This document shows, one piece after another, positions 17,156 to 26,466 of a stretch of 64,000 bases of DNA; position 1 is the first letter of the stretch, and the number at the start of each line of letters is the position of its first letter. Source of the stretch: Beijerinckiaceae bacterium. Its GTDB lineage: Bacteria > Pseudomonadota > Alphaproteobacteria > Rhizobiales > Beijerinckiaceae. Both the position numbers and the translations under genes were made by a program. The notes under the pieces were generated by a model, which worked only from the letters and a program-made list of their open reading frames with translations, did no database searches and was not told the DNA's origin. The stretch spans positions 88,112 through 152,111 of the forward strand of contig JAIETL010000027.1 of assembly GCA_019745195.1 (NCBI GenBank), written 5' to 3'.

Positions 17156-17884
17156 CGTTGGCTGACGATCCCGCTGTTGCGTTTTTACAACGGAAACAAA
17201 ATGTCCGATTCGGCCCCCTTGGCAAGCCGATTCCGCAGTCTTTCCACGGCTTTGCGCGCTTGACTCTTGGGCTTGTCTCAGGGCCGGAAAACCGGCCTTT
17301 CGGTCAAATTGACCGATCATCAAAAGCTCATATATTTCATGAATTTAGCGGGCAAACGATTTGCCGGGCGGGAATCGCCGAGAGTCTTGGAAGCGTCCGG
17401 CGCGTTTCGAAAAAAAAAGATTCGCGGGCTTTCCCACAGGGGCTTGGTGAAGAAAATCTTAAGTTCCCCAACCAATTGCACTAGGCCTTCCGGTAGGTCA
17501 TCGCCGGCTCCGGCGGGGGTGAGTCTCGGAAGCCGGCTGAGAGGCATATTGCGCCCGTTCGAGAGCGCCCTGTAAGGTCTTTTCATCGCCGGACGGACAG
17601 CAATGCCCGCCGGGGATTTCCGAAAGATGATCGGCGTTTTTGGCTCGCGACCTGTGGGGGGTTGGAGAATGCTATGCCTTGTCTTGTTGAGTTGAGACGG
17701 GGTGGAGCTTCGCCTGCGGCGAGCCGCCTAGCGTAATCGACGAAATCGGGGGCGGGAACCCTGCGCGGCTGGAGGCTGTCGCGCAGAGGATCCGTCATTT
17801 CAACCGGCCAACAGCGCCGGCGGGCTACCGCATTGCGGCGGCCTTCGCCAGGCGCGCCAGAATTTTTAAGGATGGGGCAAACTG
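17156..17884 (+). other. Long non-coding region upstream of dnaA
   Basis: These 729 bp hold no convincing gene. They contain two adjacent hairpins (GGCCGG-AAAA-CCGGCC at 17282-17297 and CGGTCA-AAT-TGACCG at 17301-17315), a good promoter at 17309-17336, an A/T-rich patch around 17325-17350, a 9-A tract near 17411, and one weak DnaA-box-like TTTCCCACA at 17430-17438. The content fits a dnaA promoter with a long leader, and possibly an unannotated small RNA. Evidence for an origin of replication is too weak to call. Confidence 0.5.
17309..17336 (+). promoter_or_regulatory. Candidate sigma70 promoter in the dnaA leader region
   Basis: TTGACC (17309-17314), a 16-bp spacer and TATATT (17331-17336) match the consensus 5/6 at each hexamer. 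The -35 lies within the inverted repeat CGGTCA-AAT-TGACCG (17301-17315), which could be an operator. The distance to the dnaA start is about 540 bp, implying a long 5' untranslated region or a separate small transcript. Confidence 0.55.
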
Positions 17885-19438
17885 ATGTTCGAACGACCGG
17901 ATACGACTGAGGCGATTGCGGCGGTGGCGGCTCCGATGGCGCTGGTCGCCGATCTGCCGCTGCTGGGCAATGGCGGCGGCGACGATGACGGGGAAGCCAA
18001 GCCCGTTTCGATCGCGGAAGCCTGGGAGCGGGTGCGCCGGCGGCTGCGCGCCGAGCTCGGCGAAGACGTGTTCTCGAGCTGGTTCGCCCGCGTCGAGATC
18101 GGCGCGATCGTCGATGGCGTGGCCTATCTCACCGTGCCGACCCGGTTCCTGAAAAGCTGGCTCGAGGCGCATTACGCCGAACGGCTGCGGGTCAACTGCA
18201 TGGCCGAGCTGCCGGGTCTGAACGGCATCGTGCTCTCGGTGCGACAGGTGGCGCGCGAGACGGCTCCCGCTGTCGTTCGCGAGACGGCAGCGCCCCTGCG
18301 CCTGCGCTCGGCTTCCGCTGCGCCTGCCGCCTCCCCCGTCGCCCAGAAGCCGGTCGAGACGCAGGCCGGCTCGACCCTCGAGGCCGACCTCGTCGATGCC
18401 TGCGGCACGCTACTCGACCGGCGCATGAGCTTCGCGAGCTTCATCGTCGGCAAGTCGAACCAGCTCGCCTTCGCCGCCGCCGAGCGTATCGCGGCGGCTC
18501 CGGCCGGCCAGACGCCCTACAACCCGCTCTACATCCATGCCGGCGTCGGCCTGGGCAAGACGCATCTGCTGCAGGCCGTCGCGCAGGAGGCCCGCCGCCA
18601 CGGCAAGCGCGTCGCCTATTTCACCGCCGATCGCTTCATGTACGGCTTCGTCGCCGCACTGAAGGCGCAGACGGCGCTGGCCTTCAAGGAGAAGCTGCGC
18701 GGCATCGACCTGCTCGTCGTCGACGACGTCCAGTTCATCCAGGGCCGCTCGATCCAGCAGGAATTCGGCCACACCATCAATGCGCTGATCGACGCGGGCA
18801 AGCAGATCGTCGTCGCCGGCGACCGGCTCGCCAACGATCTGGAGGCGCTCGACGAGCGCATCCGCTCGCGGCTGGGCGGCGGTCTCGTGGTCGAGGTCGG
18901 CGATCTCGACGAGGAGCTCAGGGGCAAGATCATCGGCGCGCGGCTCGCCTCGCTGCAGGCCACGCATGCGAATTTTCACGTCAACGCGGACGTCGTCGCC
19001 TATGTCGCCCGCGTCGTTGCCACCAATGGCCGCGATCTCGACGGCGCGGCCAACCGCCTGCTGGCCCACGCCACGCTGTCGGGCCAGCCCGTCACGCTGG
19101 AGACGGCCGAGGCCGCGATCCGCGATCTCGTCCGCACGCGCGAGCCGCGCCGGGTCAAGATCGAGGAGATCCAGAAACTCGTCGCCTCGCGCTACAATGT
19201 CAGCCGGGCCGATATTCTGTCAGAGCGCCGCACGGCGGCCGTGGTCAAGCCGCGCCAGATCGCGATGTACCTCGCCAAGGCGCTGACGCCGCGCTCCCTG
19301 CCCGAGATCGGCCGGCGTTTCGGCGGGCGCGATCACACCACGGTGCTGCACGCCGTGCGCAAGATCGAGAAGGCGATCACCGAGGATCGCTCGCTGCATG
19401 ACGAGGTCGATCTGCTGAAGCGCATGCTGCAGGAGTGA
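17885..19438 (+). CDS. dnaA: Chromosomal replication initiator protein DnaA
   Basis: A 517-residue AAA+ initiator that binds DnaA boxes and opens oriC. Domain I occupies about residues 40-115 (AWERVRRRLRAELGEDVFSS), with a variable linker to about 175. The AAA+ core has Walker A GVGLGKTH near 221 and Walker B LLVVDDVQF near 275. The C-terminal DNA-binding domain carries the DnaA signature FGGRDHTTVLHAV near 480. The ATG at 17885 is preceded by AAGGATGGGG. The first 40 residues are an Ala-rich extension beyond E. coli DnaA. It is followed by dnaN and recF. Confidence 0.98.
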   Translation: MFERPDTTEAIAAVAAPMALVADLPLLGNGGGDDDGEAKPVSIAEAWERVRRRLRAELGEDVFSSWFARVEIGAIVDGVAYLTVPTRFLKSWLEAHYAERLRVNCMAELPGLNGIVLSVRQVARETAPAVVRETAAPLRLRSASAAPAASPVAQKPVETQAGSTLEADLVDACGTLLDRRMSFASFIVGKSNQLAFAAAERIAAAPAGQTPYNPLYIHAGVGLGKTHLLQAVAQEARRHGKRVAYFTADRFMYGFVAALKAQTALAFKEKLRGIDLLVVDDVQFIQGRSIQQEFGHTINALIDAGKQIVVAGDRLANDLEALDERIRSRLGGGLVVEVGDLDEELRGKIIGARLASLQATHANFHVNADVVAYVARVVATNGRDLDGAANRLLAHATLSGQPVTLETAEAAIRDLVRTREPRRVKIEEIQKLVASRYNVSRADILSERRTAAVVKPRQIAMYLAKALTPRSLPEIGRRFGGRDHTTVLHAVRKIEKAITEDRSLHDEVDLLKRMLQE

Positions 19439-19604
19439 GTCTTTCGCCAGGGACCTGCGCGACGGCGCGCGGCGCGACGGCGCTTTTGGCTGTGATTGCG
19501 GCCGATCGCGCCCTTGCGCCGCCAGACGCCCTCCGGCAATGTCTGCGGCCATTCCGCCGCTTGCGCGTCCGCGCGGGCGCAAGCCACGCCAGAAGACAGT
19601 TGCT

Positions 19605-20720
19605 ATGAAGGTCACGGTCGAACGTTCCACCCTGCTGAAGTCGCTGGGCCATGTGCATCGCGTGGTGGAGCGCCGCAACACGATCCCGATCCTCTCCAAT
19701 CTCTTGCTCAGCGCGACCGATGGCGGGCTGCGGCTGAAAGCGACCGATCTCGACATCGAGGTGGTCGAGACCGTGCCGGCCGATGTGGCCGAGCCCGGCG
19801 CGACCACGGTGCCGGCGCATACGCTCTACGACATCGTGCGCAAATTGCCCGACGGCGCGCAGGTCTCGCTCGAGACGACCGGCGACACCGGCCTTGTGCT
19901 GCGCTCCGGGCGCTCGCGCTTCCAGCTCCAGACCCTGCCCGAAAGCGATTTCCCCGACATCACCGCCGGCGAGATGGCGCACAGCTTCAGGCTGGCGGCG
20001 GGCGAGTTGAAACGCCTGATCGACAAGACCCAGTTCGCGATCTCGACCGAGGAGACGCGCTATTATCTCAACGGCATCTATCTGCACGCGATCGAGGTCG
20101 AGGGCCGCAGCCTGCTGCGCGCGGTGGCGACCGACGGGCACCGTCTCGCCCGCGTCGATACGCCGGCGCCCGCCGGCGCTGTCGGCATGCCGGGCGTGAT
20201 CGTGCCGCGCAAGGCCGTCGCCGAGATCCAGAAGCTGCTGGAGGATGGCGAGAGCGAGGTTTCGGTCGAGCTCTCGGCCACCAAGATCCGCGTCGCCGCC
20301 CAGGCCGTGGTGCTGACCTCCAAGCTGATCGACGGCACCTTTCCCGATTACCAGCGCGTGATACCGGGCGGCAACGACAAGCTGCTGCGGGTGGACAAGG
20401 GCGACTTCCAAGCCTCCGTCGACCGCGTCTCGACGATCTCGTCGGAGCGCGGCCGCGCTGTGAAGCTCTCCATGGCCGATGGCCGGATGACGCTTTCGGT
20501 GACCAACCCCGATTCAGGCTCGGCGACCGAGGAGGTCGAGGTCGATTACGATGCGAGCCCGCTCGATATCGGCTTCAACGCCCGCTATCTGATGGACATC
20601 GCCCAGCAGCTCGATGGCGACACGGCTTTGCTGAAGCTCGCGGATCCGGGCTCGCCGACCGTGATCCAGGATCGCGAGGGAGCGTCGGCGCTTTATGTGC
20701 TGATGCCGATGCGCGTCTAG
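19605..20720 (+). CDS. dnaN: DNA polymerase III beta sliding clamp
   Basis: A 371-residue protein that dimerises into the ring tethering DNA polymerase III to its template. MKVTVERSTLLKSLGHVHRV, VVERRNTIPILSNLLL and the C-terminal ALYVLMPMRV are typical beta-clamp sequences; the three repeated clamp folds span the whole length. The ATG at 19605, behind AGAAGAC, gives the canonical start; the frame is open 66 bp further upstream without homology. It lies 166 bp after dnaA and 14 bp before recF. Confidence 0.98.
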   Translation: MKVTVERSTLLKSLGHVHRVVERRNTIPILSNLLLSATDGGLRLKATDLDIEVVETVPADVAEPGATTVPAHTLYDIVRKLPDGAQVSLETTGDTGLVLRSGRSRFQLQTLPESDFPDITAGEMAHSFRLAAGELKRLIDKTQFAISTEETRYYLNGIYLHAIEVEGRSLLRAVATDGHRLARVDTPAPAGAVGMPGVIVPRKAVAEIQKLLEDGESEVSVELSATKIRVAAQAVVLTSKLIDGTFPDYQRVIPGGNDKLLRVDKGDFQASVDRVSTISSERGRAVKLSMADGRMTLSVTNPDSGSATEEVEVDYDASPLDIGFNARYLMDIAQQLDGDTALLKLADPGSPTVIQDREGASALYVLMPMRV

Positions 20721-20734
20721 CAGCCAGCGCTGCC

Positions 20735-21904
20735 ATGGCTGCCGTCGCGCGCCTGATCCTGCAGGATTTCCGCTCCTACGAGGCCCTCGATCTCTCGATC
20801 GGGGGCCAAATCATTGCGCTTGTCGGCGAAAACGGCGCGGGCAAGACCAATCTGCTGGAGGCGCTGTCGCTGTTTGCGCCGGGCCGGGGCCTGCGCCGGG
20901 CGGAGCTGCCGGCGATGGCGCGCCAGAGCGGGCCGGGCTCCTTCGCGGTCTCCATCGCGCTCGCCGATGACGGTCCCAGACTGGGAGCGGGCCTGGGACC
21001 AGCCGATGCGGACGGAAAGCGCTCGCGGCTGGCCCGCATCGACGGCGCGTCGGTCGGCTCGGCGCTGGCCTTCAGCGAGCATCTGCGGCTGGTCTGGCTG
21101 ACTCCCGATCTCGACGGGCTGTTCCGGGGCGCGGCAGGCGACCGCCGCCGCTTCCTCGACCGGCTGGTGCTCGCGGTCGATCCCGCCCACGCGGCCCGCT
21201 CGAACGCGCTCGATCGGGCCTTGCGCTCGCGCAACCGCATTCTGGAAGAGACGCCGCACGAGGCGCATTGGCTCGACGGGGTCGAGCGCGAGATCGCCGA
21301 ACTCGGCGTCGCGGTCGCCGCCGCGCGCGCCGAGACGGTGGCGCGGCTCTCGGCGATCATCACTGAGAATGCCGATGCCGCCTCGCCCTTTCCCGACGCC
21401 TCGCTGCTGCTGGCGGGCGAGATCGACACGCTGGTGCAAAGCCGCCCGGCGCTCGACGCCGAGGATGCCTATCGCGCGCTGCTGCGCCAGGGCCGCAACC
21501 GCGATCGCGCAGCCGGGCGCACGCTCGTCGGGCCGCAGGCGTCGGACCTCATCGTGCGCCACGCCCAGAAGGACATACCCGCCGAACTCGGCTCGACCGG
21601 CGAGCAGAAGGCGCTGCTGATCGGGCTCGTGCTCGCCCATGCCCGCCTTGTGGCGGCGATGACGGGCATTGCGCCGCTGGTGCTGCTCGACGAGATCGCA
21701 GCCCATCTCGATCCGCGCCGACGCGCGGCGCTTTATGACGGGCTGACGCGGCTGGGCTGCCAGACCTGGCTGACCGGGGCCGATCCCGCGCTGTTCGCCG
21801 ATCTGCCCGCTGGCGCGCAGCGGCTCAACGTCACGACAGGGGCGGTCGGCGCGCAGCACGGAGCCGCTCTGCCGAAAACGCAGGCAGACGCAGAGGATGG
21901 TTAA
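20735..21904 (+). CDS. recF: DNA replication and repair protein RecF
   Basis: A 389-residue SMC-like ATPase that helps load RecA at gaps through RecFOR. It has an N-terminal RLILQDFRSYEALDLSIG, Walker A GENGAGKTN near residue 31, the signature-like GSTGEQKALLIGLVLAHA near 288, and Walker B PLVLLDEIAAHLD near 315. The ATG at 20735 lies 14 bp after dnaN; the frame is open far upstream, but that part is dnaN read in another frame. gyrB, which often follows recF, is absent; a chemotaxis receptor gene follows instead. Confidence 0.95.
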   Translation: MAAVARLILQDFRSYEALDLSIGGQIIALVGENGAGKTNLLEALSLFAPGRGLRRAELPAMARQSGPGSFAVSIALADDGPRLGAGLGPADADGKRSRLARIDGASVGSALAFSEHLRLVWLTPDLDGLFRGAAGDRRRFLDRLVLAVDPAHAARSNALDRALRSRNRILEETPHEAHWLDGVEREIAELGVAVAAARAETVARLSAIITENADAASPFPDASLLLAGEIDTLVQSRPALDAEDAYRALLRQGRNRDRAAGRTLVGPQASDLIVRHAQKDIPAELGSTGEQKALLIGLVLAHARLVAAMTGIAPLVLLDEIAAHLDPRRRAALYDGLTRLGCQTWLTGADPALFADLPAGAQRLNVTTGAVGAQHGAALPKTQADAEDG

Positions 21905-21928
21905 CCATTCTCGACGAAACTGCGGCGC

Positions 21929-23254
21929 ATGGAACCGGTCCTGCCTTCCCTGTCTTCCGCCGAGCGCGCCATCGCCGCTCGACTGCTGGCGCTGCTGGAG
22001 CCCCATTTCGCGCCCGCGCCGCGCGCCCGCTATCAGGCGCGCCATGGCCAGAGCTGGCATCAGCGAAGCGCTGAGACCTATGCCGACGAGGCGCTGAAAT
22101 ACGCCAAGCTCTTCCGGCTCGAACTCGACGACGACTATCTCGCGATCAAGACGCGCATCGCGGCGCGCGCCAATGGCCGGCGGATCAGCCTCGCCGAATA
22201 TCCGCAGTTCTTCATGGATGATTTCGGGCAGTTCTCGGCGCTCGTCGTCAAAGGCTGGAAGCGGCGCTGGGGCCCGCTCGACGACGCGCTGCGCATCTTC
22301 TCGATGCTCATGCTCACCGACATCTCGGTCTCGCTGTCCTCCTATGACCGGGCGATCGAGACCGGGATCGGCGAGCGATTGAGCGCGTTGGAAGGCTCGT
22401 TCCGAAACGGCATCGCCGAGCGCATCTCGGCGATCGAGAGCGGCATGAGCGAGGTCGCGGGCTTCTCCGGCCGGCTCGCCGGCAAGGCCGGCGCGACGCT
22501 GCAGGCGGTGGCCGGCACCAAGGCGCGGCCAGAGCAGGTCTCGGCCTCCGTCGCCGAGATCGTCCGGGCGACGCGCGATTTCGGCGCATCGAGCGCGAGG
22601 ATCATGCAGGAGACCGCGACATCGCGGCTGGCGACCGACGAGGCCAGCACCGAATGCCACGGCATCGCCGAAAACGTCATCGCGTTGCGGCAGGCCAATG
22701 AGCGCATCGGCAGCGTCGTCGAACTGATCCGCAACCTCGCCTCGCAGACCAATCTGCTGGCGCTCAACGCCACGATCGAGGCCGCACGCGCCGGCGAGGC
22801 AGGCCGGGGTTTCGCCGTCGTCGCAGGCGAGGTGAAATCGCTCGCCAACGCCACCAACAGCGCGACCGAGGCGATCCGCCAAGGCGTCGAGCAGGTCGTC
22901 GATGCCGGCGCCGCCATCGAGCAGGCGGTCAAGGAGCTGAACCTGACCATGCAGAGCATGCAGGCGAGCACGCGTGTCGTCGCGGAGTCGGTCGCCGATC
23001 AGGCGGCCCGTATCGAGGCCATCGCCGGCCAGGCGGAGGCGTCATCCTCGGGCGTCGACGCCATCGCCCACCATGCCGCCCTCGTCGAAGGGCTGGCCGG
23101 CGAGGCCGCCGCGCTCGCGCGTCAGATGGACGAGCGCGTCAGGGCGACGACCAGCCTTTCGGCCGAACTCGAACGCTCGATCGGCGACTTCCTCGGCGAG
23201 GTGGCGCAGGCCCGCGCCGAGCGCCAGCGGGCGACGCTGATCCGCACCGGCTGA
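21929..23254 (+). CDS. Cytoplasmic methyl-accepting chemotaxis protein with globin-like N-terminus
   Basis: A 441-residue receptor without membrane segments. The C-terminal half is a chemoreceptor signalling domain with the hairpin tip [20 protein letters not shown] followed by [18 protein letters not shown] at about 268-305. The N-terminal 150 residues are helical and end in [20 protein letters not shown], then SSYDRAIE, a pattern like the last helix of globin-coupled sensors. The helix that would carry the proximal haem histidine (around [11 protein letters not shown]) has no histidine, so haem binding is doubtful. It probably signals to a CheA/CheW array. The gene starts 24 bp after recF. 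Confidence 0.8.
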   Translation: MEPVLPSLSSAERAIAARLLALLEPHFAPAPRARYQARHGQSWHQRSAETYADEALKYAKLFRLELDDDYLAIKTRIAARANGRRISLAEYPQFFMDDFGQFSALVVKGWKRRWGPLDDALRIFSMLMLTDISVSLSSYDRAIETGIGERLSALEGSFRNGIAERISAIESGMSEVAGFSGRLAGKAGATLQAVAGTKARPEQVSASVAEIVRATRDFGASSARIMQETATSRLATDEASTECHGIAENVIALRQANERIGSVVELIRNLASQTNLLALNATIEAARAGEAGRGFAVVAGEVKSLANATNSATEAIRQGVEQVVDAGAAIEQAVKELNLTMQSMQASTRVVAESVADQAARIEAIAGQAEASSSGVDAIAHHAALVEGLAGEAAALARQMDERVRATTSLSAELERSIGDFLGEVAQARAERQRATLIRTG

Positions 23255-23268
23255 GGCGGCTGCCTCAG
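23251..23268. terminator. Hairpin between convergent genes (possible bidirectional terminator)
   Basis: A perfect 7-bp inverted repeat (CTGAGGC / GCCTCAG) with a 4-nt loop, spanning the stop of the chemoreceptor gene and lying 11 bp from the stop of the convergent acyl-CoA dehydrogenase gene. No T-run follows on either strand, so it may only be a weak or Rho-assisted end signal. Confidence 0.4.
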
Positions 23269-23278
23269 TCTGCTTCGG

Positions 23279-24451
23279 TCAATAGGACCGCGGCAGGCCG
23301 AGATCGTGCTGGGCGACATAGTTCAGGATCATCTCCTCCGAGACCGGCGCGACCCGAAACAGCCGCGCATCGCGCCAGAGCCGCTCGACATGGTATTCTT
23401 TCGAATAGCCCATGCCGCCGAGCGTCTGGATGGCGCGGTCGGTGGCGAGCCCCGCCGCATGACCCGCGAGATATTTCGCCATATTGGCCTCCGAGCCATA
23501 GGGCTTGCCCTGGTCGTAGAGCGCTGCGGCCTTCTGGTTCATCAGCCTTGCGCATTCGAGCTGGATCTGCGCCTCGGCCAGCGGGAACTGGATGCCCTGA
23601 TAGGAGCCGATCGGCGCATTGTTGAAGATTTTACGCTCGCGGGCGTAGTCGACGGCGAGCCTGATCGCGAGTTCGGCTGTCGCGACGAGGCCGGACGTCG
23701 TGACGATGCGCTCGGTGTTGAGCACGTCGAGCAGTTCGCGAAAGCCGCCATCGAGCGTGCCGACGAGTTCGTGCCCCTCGACACGGACTTCTTCCAGGAA
23801 CACCGAACTGGAGGGCAGCGTGTTGGTGCCGACCTTCTCGATCGCCCGATGCGTCAGCCCCTCACGGTCGACATCGATCAGGAACAGGCTGATGCCGTCG
23901 GTCTTGCGCTTCACCTCGTCGAGCTTGCGCGTGCGCGCCACGATCAGGATCTTGGTCGCCTGCGGCACGGCGGTGATCCAGATCTTCTGGCCGTTCAGCC
24001 GCCAGCCATTGCCGTCGGCGCGCGCGAATGTCTTCAGAGCCAGCGTGTTGGTGCCGGCGTCGGGTTCGGTCAGCGCCATGGCGAAGGTCGCCTTGCCTGC
24101 GACCAGCGCCGGCAGCAGCTCCCGCTTCATCGCCTCGGTCCCGAAATGGCTGATGGTGACGCCGCCGAACACGGGATTGCACATGAACATCTGGCTCAGC
24201 GTCGAGCCGCCGCCCGTGGCGCACAAAGCCTCGATCGCGAGCGCGACCTCGGCCATGCCGAGACCGGCCCCGCCGTACTCCTCAGGGATCGCGATGCCGG
24301 CCAGCCCGGCGTCGCAGATCGCCTGCCAGATCGCGGCCGGATACTCCTTCTTTGCGTCGAGATCGCGCCAATAGTCGAGGCCGAATTTTTCGCCGACGCG
24401 CCTCGCGGTGTCGGCCAGCATCACCTGCTCGTCGCTGCGGTCGAAATTCAT
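23279..24451 (-). CDS. Acyl-CoA dehydrogenase
   Basis: A 390-residue FAD enzyme expected to introduce an alpha,beta double bond into an acyl-CoA. The family segments FAMALTEPDAGTNTLALKTF, QATKILIVART and the C-terminal IQTLGGMGYSKEYHVERLWR with DARLFRVAPVSEEMI are clear. The ATG at 24451 overlaps the stop of the upstream E2 gene (ATGA), so it is the last gene of the E1alpha-E1beta-hydratase-E2 unit. Together with the hydratase it implies a beta-oxidation-like step on the island's substrate; chain length or branching cannot be read from the sequence. Confidence 0.9.
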   Translation of the reverse strand: MNFDRSDEQVMLADTARRVGEKFGLDYWRDLDAKKEYPAAIWQAICDAGLAGIAIPEEYGGAGLGMAEVALAIEALCATGGGSTLSQMFMCNPVFGGVTISHFGTEAMKRELLPALVAGKATFAMALTEPDAGTNTLALKTFARADGNGWRLNGQKIWITAVPQATKILIVARTRKLDEVKRKTDGISLFLIDVDREGLTHRAIEKVGTNTLPSSSVFLEEVRVEGHELVGTLDGGFRELLDVLNTERIVTTSGLVATAELAIRLAVDYARERKIFNNAPIGSYQGIQFPLAEAQIQLECARLMNQKAAALYDQGKPYGSEANMAKYLAGHAAGLATDRAIQTLGGMGYSKEYHVERLWRDARLFRVAPVSEEMILNYVAQHDLGLPRSY

Positions 24452-25659
24452 GGTCCTGTCCTTCTTGCCGCCGGCTCGCGCAAAAGCTGCAGCGGGTGTT
24501 CGAGCGTCCTGACGACAGCGTCGAGGAACTTGGCCGCGCGCACGCCGTCGAGCACGCGATGGTCGCAGGAGAGCACGAGGCCGAGTTCCTGCCGCAGTTC
24601 GGGCCGCGCTTGCGCATCGGGCCTGAACGCCGGCCTGACTGCCGCGACGCCCAGGATCGCCGACTGGCCGGGATTGATGATCGGCACGAGATGCGACGCG
24701 CCGAACATCCCGATATTGGAGACGCTGAGCGCGCCGCCCTCGAAATCCCCGGCGACCAGCCGGCCGGCCCGGGCGCGCTCGATCAGCGCGGCGCAAGCCG
24801 AGGCGACGGCGTCGAGATGGCCCGCGCCGGCATCGCGCAGCACCGGCACGACGAGCCCGCGCGGGCTATCGACCGCGAGCCCGACATCGCTGCCGCCGAG
24901 CGTAACGATCTCGCCCTCGTCCCAGACCGCGTTGAAGTCCGGCTGGGCGATGAGCGCCCGGCCGACGGCGGCCATGACGATGTGGCTGAGGCTCAGGCGC
25001 ACTGGCGCATTGGCTGCATTCAGCTCGGCGCGCATCGCCATAAGTTGCGTCACATCCGCCTCGGCCATGACGTAGAAATGCGGGATGGTCTGCTTGGCCT
25101 GCGTCAGCCGGCGCGCGACCACCTGCTCGACCGGCGTCGCCTTGCGGCGATGGCCGCTGGTGGCAGGCGGTGAGGAGGCGGCGGGCGCGTTGGCCATGGC
25201 CGACTGCACGTCGGCGAGCTTGATGCGCCCATGCGGGCCGGAGCCCGTGAGACGCGCAAGGTCCAGCCCATTCTGACGCGCGATCCGGCGGGCGAGCGGC
25301 GTGGCGATGACCCGTCCTCGCGCCGCTGGCGCTGCGGCCGGGGTCGTCCCGGCAGCGGACGCAGGGGCCGAGACCGGTGCGGAGCTTGCTATTGGCACGG
25401 ACGCCGCCGCCTCGCCGGCCCATGTCGCCAAAGCCGCACCGACCGGCACGGTTTCGCCCTCCGGGACGAGGATAGCGCCGATGCGGCCGGGATGCTGCGC
25501 CTCGATCTCGGTTGCGATCTTCTCGGTTTCGATCACGAAAAGCACGTCGCCGGCCGCGACCTGATCGCCCGGCCCCACACGCCAGGAGGCGAGCAGGCCC
25601 TCGGTCATGGTCAGACCGAGTTTCGGCATCACGATCGCGCCGGCTGCGGCCATGCTCAT
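24448..25659 (-). CDS. Dihydrolipoamide acyltransferase (E2) of a 2-oxoacid/acetoin dehydrogenase-type complex
   Basis: A 403-residue E2 with one N-terminal lipoyl domain (Lys47 in FVIETEKIATE), an Ala/Pro-rich linker, a peripheral-subunit-binding domain at about 118-150 (ATPLARRIARQNGLDLARLT) and a catalytic domain ending in SCDHRVLDG. It transfers an acyl group from lipoamide to CoA. The single lipoyl domain and short length resemble AcoC-type E2. The start overlaps the enoyl-CoA hydratase stop and its own stop overlaps the dehydrogenase start. No dihydrolipoamide dehydrogenase (E3) is present, so a shared E3 must be borrowed. Confidence 0.9.
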   Translation of the reverse strand: MSMAAAGAIVMPKLGLTMTEGLLASWRVGPGDQVAAGDVLFVIETEKIATEIEAQHPGRIGAILVPEGETVPVGAALATWAGEAAASVPIASSAPVSAPASAAGTTPAAAPAARGRVIATPLARRIARQNGLDLARLTGSGPHGRIKLADVQSAMANAPAASSPPATSGHRRKATPVEQVVARRLTQAKQTIPHFYVMAEADVTQLMAMRAELNAANAPVRLSLSHIVMAAVGRALIAQPDFNAVWDEGEIVTLGGSDVGLAVDSPRGLVVPVLRDAGAGHLDAVASACAALIERARAGRLVAGDFEGGALSVSNIGMFGASHLVPIINPGQSAILGVAAVRPAFRPDAQARPELRQELGLVLSCDHRVLDGVRAAKFLDAVVRTLEHPLQLLREPAARRTGP

Positions 25660-26453
25660 GCGCCCTTGAACTGCGGCTGGCGCTTGTCGAGGAAGGCGCG
25701 GCAGCCCTCATGGGCGTCCTTGGTGTCGAGCACGAGGCCGATCATCGCCTGCTCATGGCGAAGGGAGGCCGGCAGCGGCATGTCGGCCCCGTCGTTCAGC
25801 GTGCGCTTCAGCAGCTTGAGCACCAGCGGCGACTTGGTCGCGATCGTATCCGCCAGCGCCAGCGCCTGCGTCAGCACCTCGGCATCGGGCACGACGCGGT
25901 TGATCAGGCCGAGCCGCTGCGCCTCCTCCGCATCGATGCGGGAGCCGGTGAACATCAGCTCCTTGGCGCGGCAGAGCGGGATCTGACGGATCAACCGCTG
26001 CGAGCCGCCCGCGCCGGGAAACAGCCCGAGATTGATCTCGGGCAGGCCGAATTTTGCCGATTGCGCGGCGATTCGGATGTCGATGCAGAGCAGAAGCTCC
26101 GTGCCGCCGCCGAGCGCCCAGCCATTGACGGCGGCGATGGTCGGCTTGTCGAGCGTCTCGATGCGCCGGAAGACGCCGTGCAGCCGCTCGCCCAGTTCGA
26201 GGTAGTGCGGCAGGCCTTGCCGGCTGTCGAGATCGGCGATGTCGCCGCCGGCGACGAACGCCCGCTCGCCCGCGCCGGTGAAGACGAGGACACGGACGTC
26301 CGGGTCGCCGGCGGCTCGCGCCACCGCCTCATCGAGCAAAGCGAGCGTCGCCATGTCGAGCGCGTTCAGCGTCGCCGGCCGGTTGATGGTGATGAGCGCG
26401 ACCGCGTTGCGGCGGTCGTAAAGGATGGCGTCGGAAGCGGGCGGCGTTGTCAT
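25656..26453 (-). CDS. Enoyl-CoA hydratase/isomerase family protein
   Basis: A 265-residue crotonase-fold protein. The oxyanion-hole segments ERAFVAGGDIADL and NGWALGGGTELLLCIDIRIA are present. Both glutamates equivalent to the catalytic pair of hydratase are retained: one in GGGTELLL and one in KFGLPEINLGLFPGAGGSQR. It is therefore likely an active enoyl-CoA hydratase. It lies between the E1beta gene (13 bp gap) and the E2 gene (4-bp overlap), an unusual insertion of a beta-oxidation gene inside an E1-E2 operon. Confidence 0.9.
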   Translation of the reverse strand: MTTPPASDAILYDRRNAVALITINRPATLNALDMATLALLDEAVARAAGDPDVRVLVFTGAGERAFVAGGDIADLDSRQGLPHYLELGERLHGVFRRIETLDKPTIAAVNGWALGGGTELLLCIDIRIAAQSAKFGLPEINLGLFPGAGGSQRLIRQIPLCRAKELMFTGSRIDAEEAQRLGLINRVVPDAEVLTQALALADTIATKSPLVLKLLKRTLNDGADMPLPASLRHEQAMIGLVLDTKDAHEGCRAFLDKRQPQFKGA

Positions 26454-26466
26454 CGGTTTCGTCCTG

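Noticed and set aside
17156..17884. oriC in the dnaA upstream region
   Set aside because: Only one weak DnaA-box-like sequence (TTTCCCACA) and one A/T-rich patch were seen. Without clustered boxes or a skew calculation the call is not supported; in many alphaproteobacteria oriC is not next to dnaA.
19496..20734. Possible 400-residue N-terminal extension of RecF
   Set aside because: The upstream part of the open frame is dnaN read out of frame; the canonical RecF N-terminus begins at 20735.
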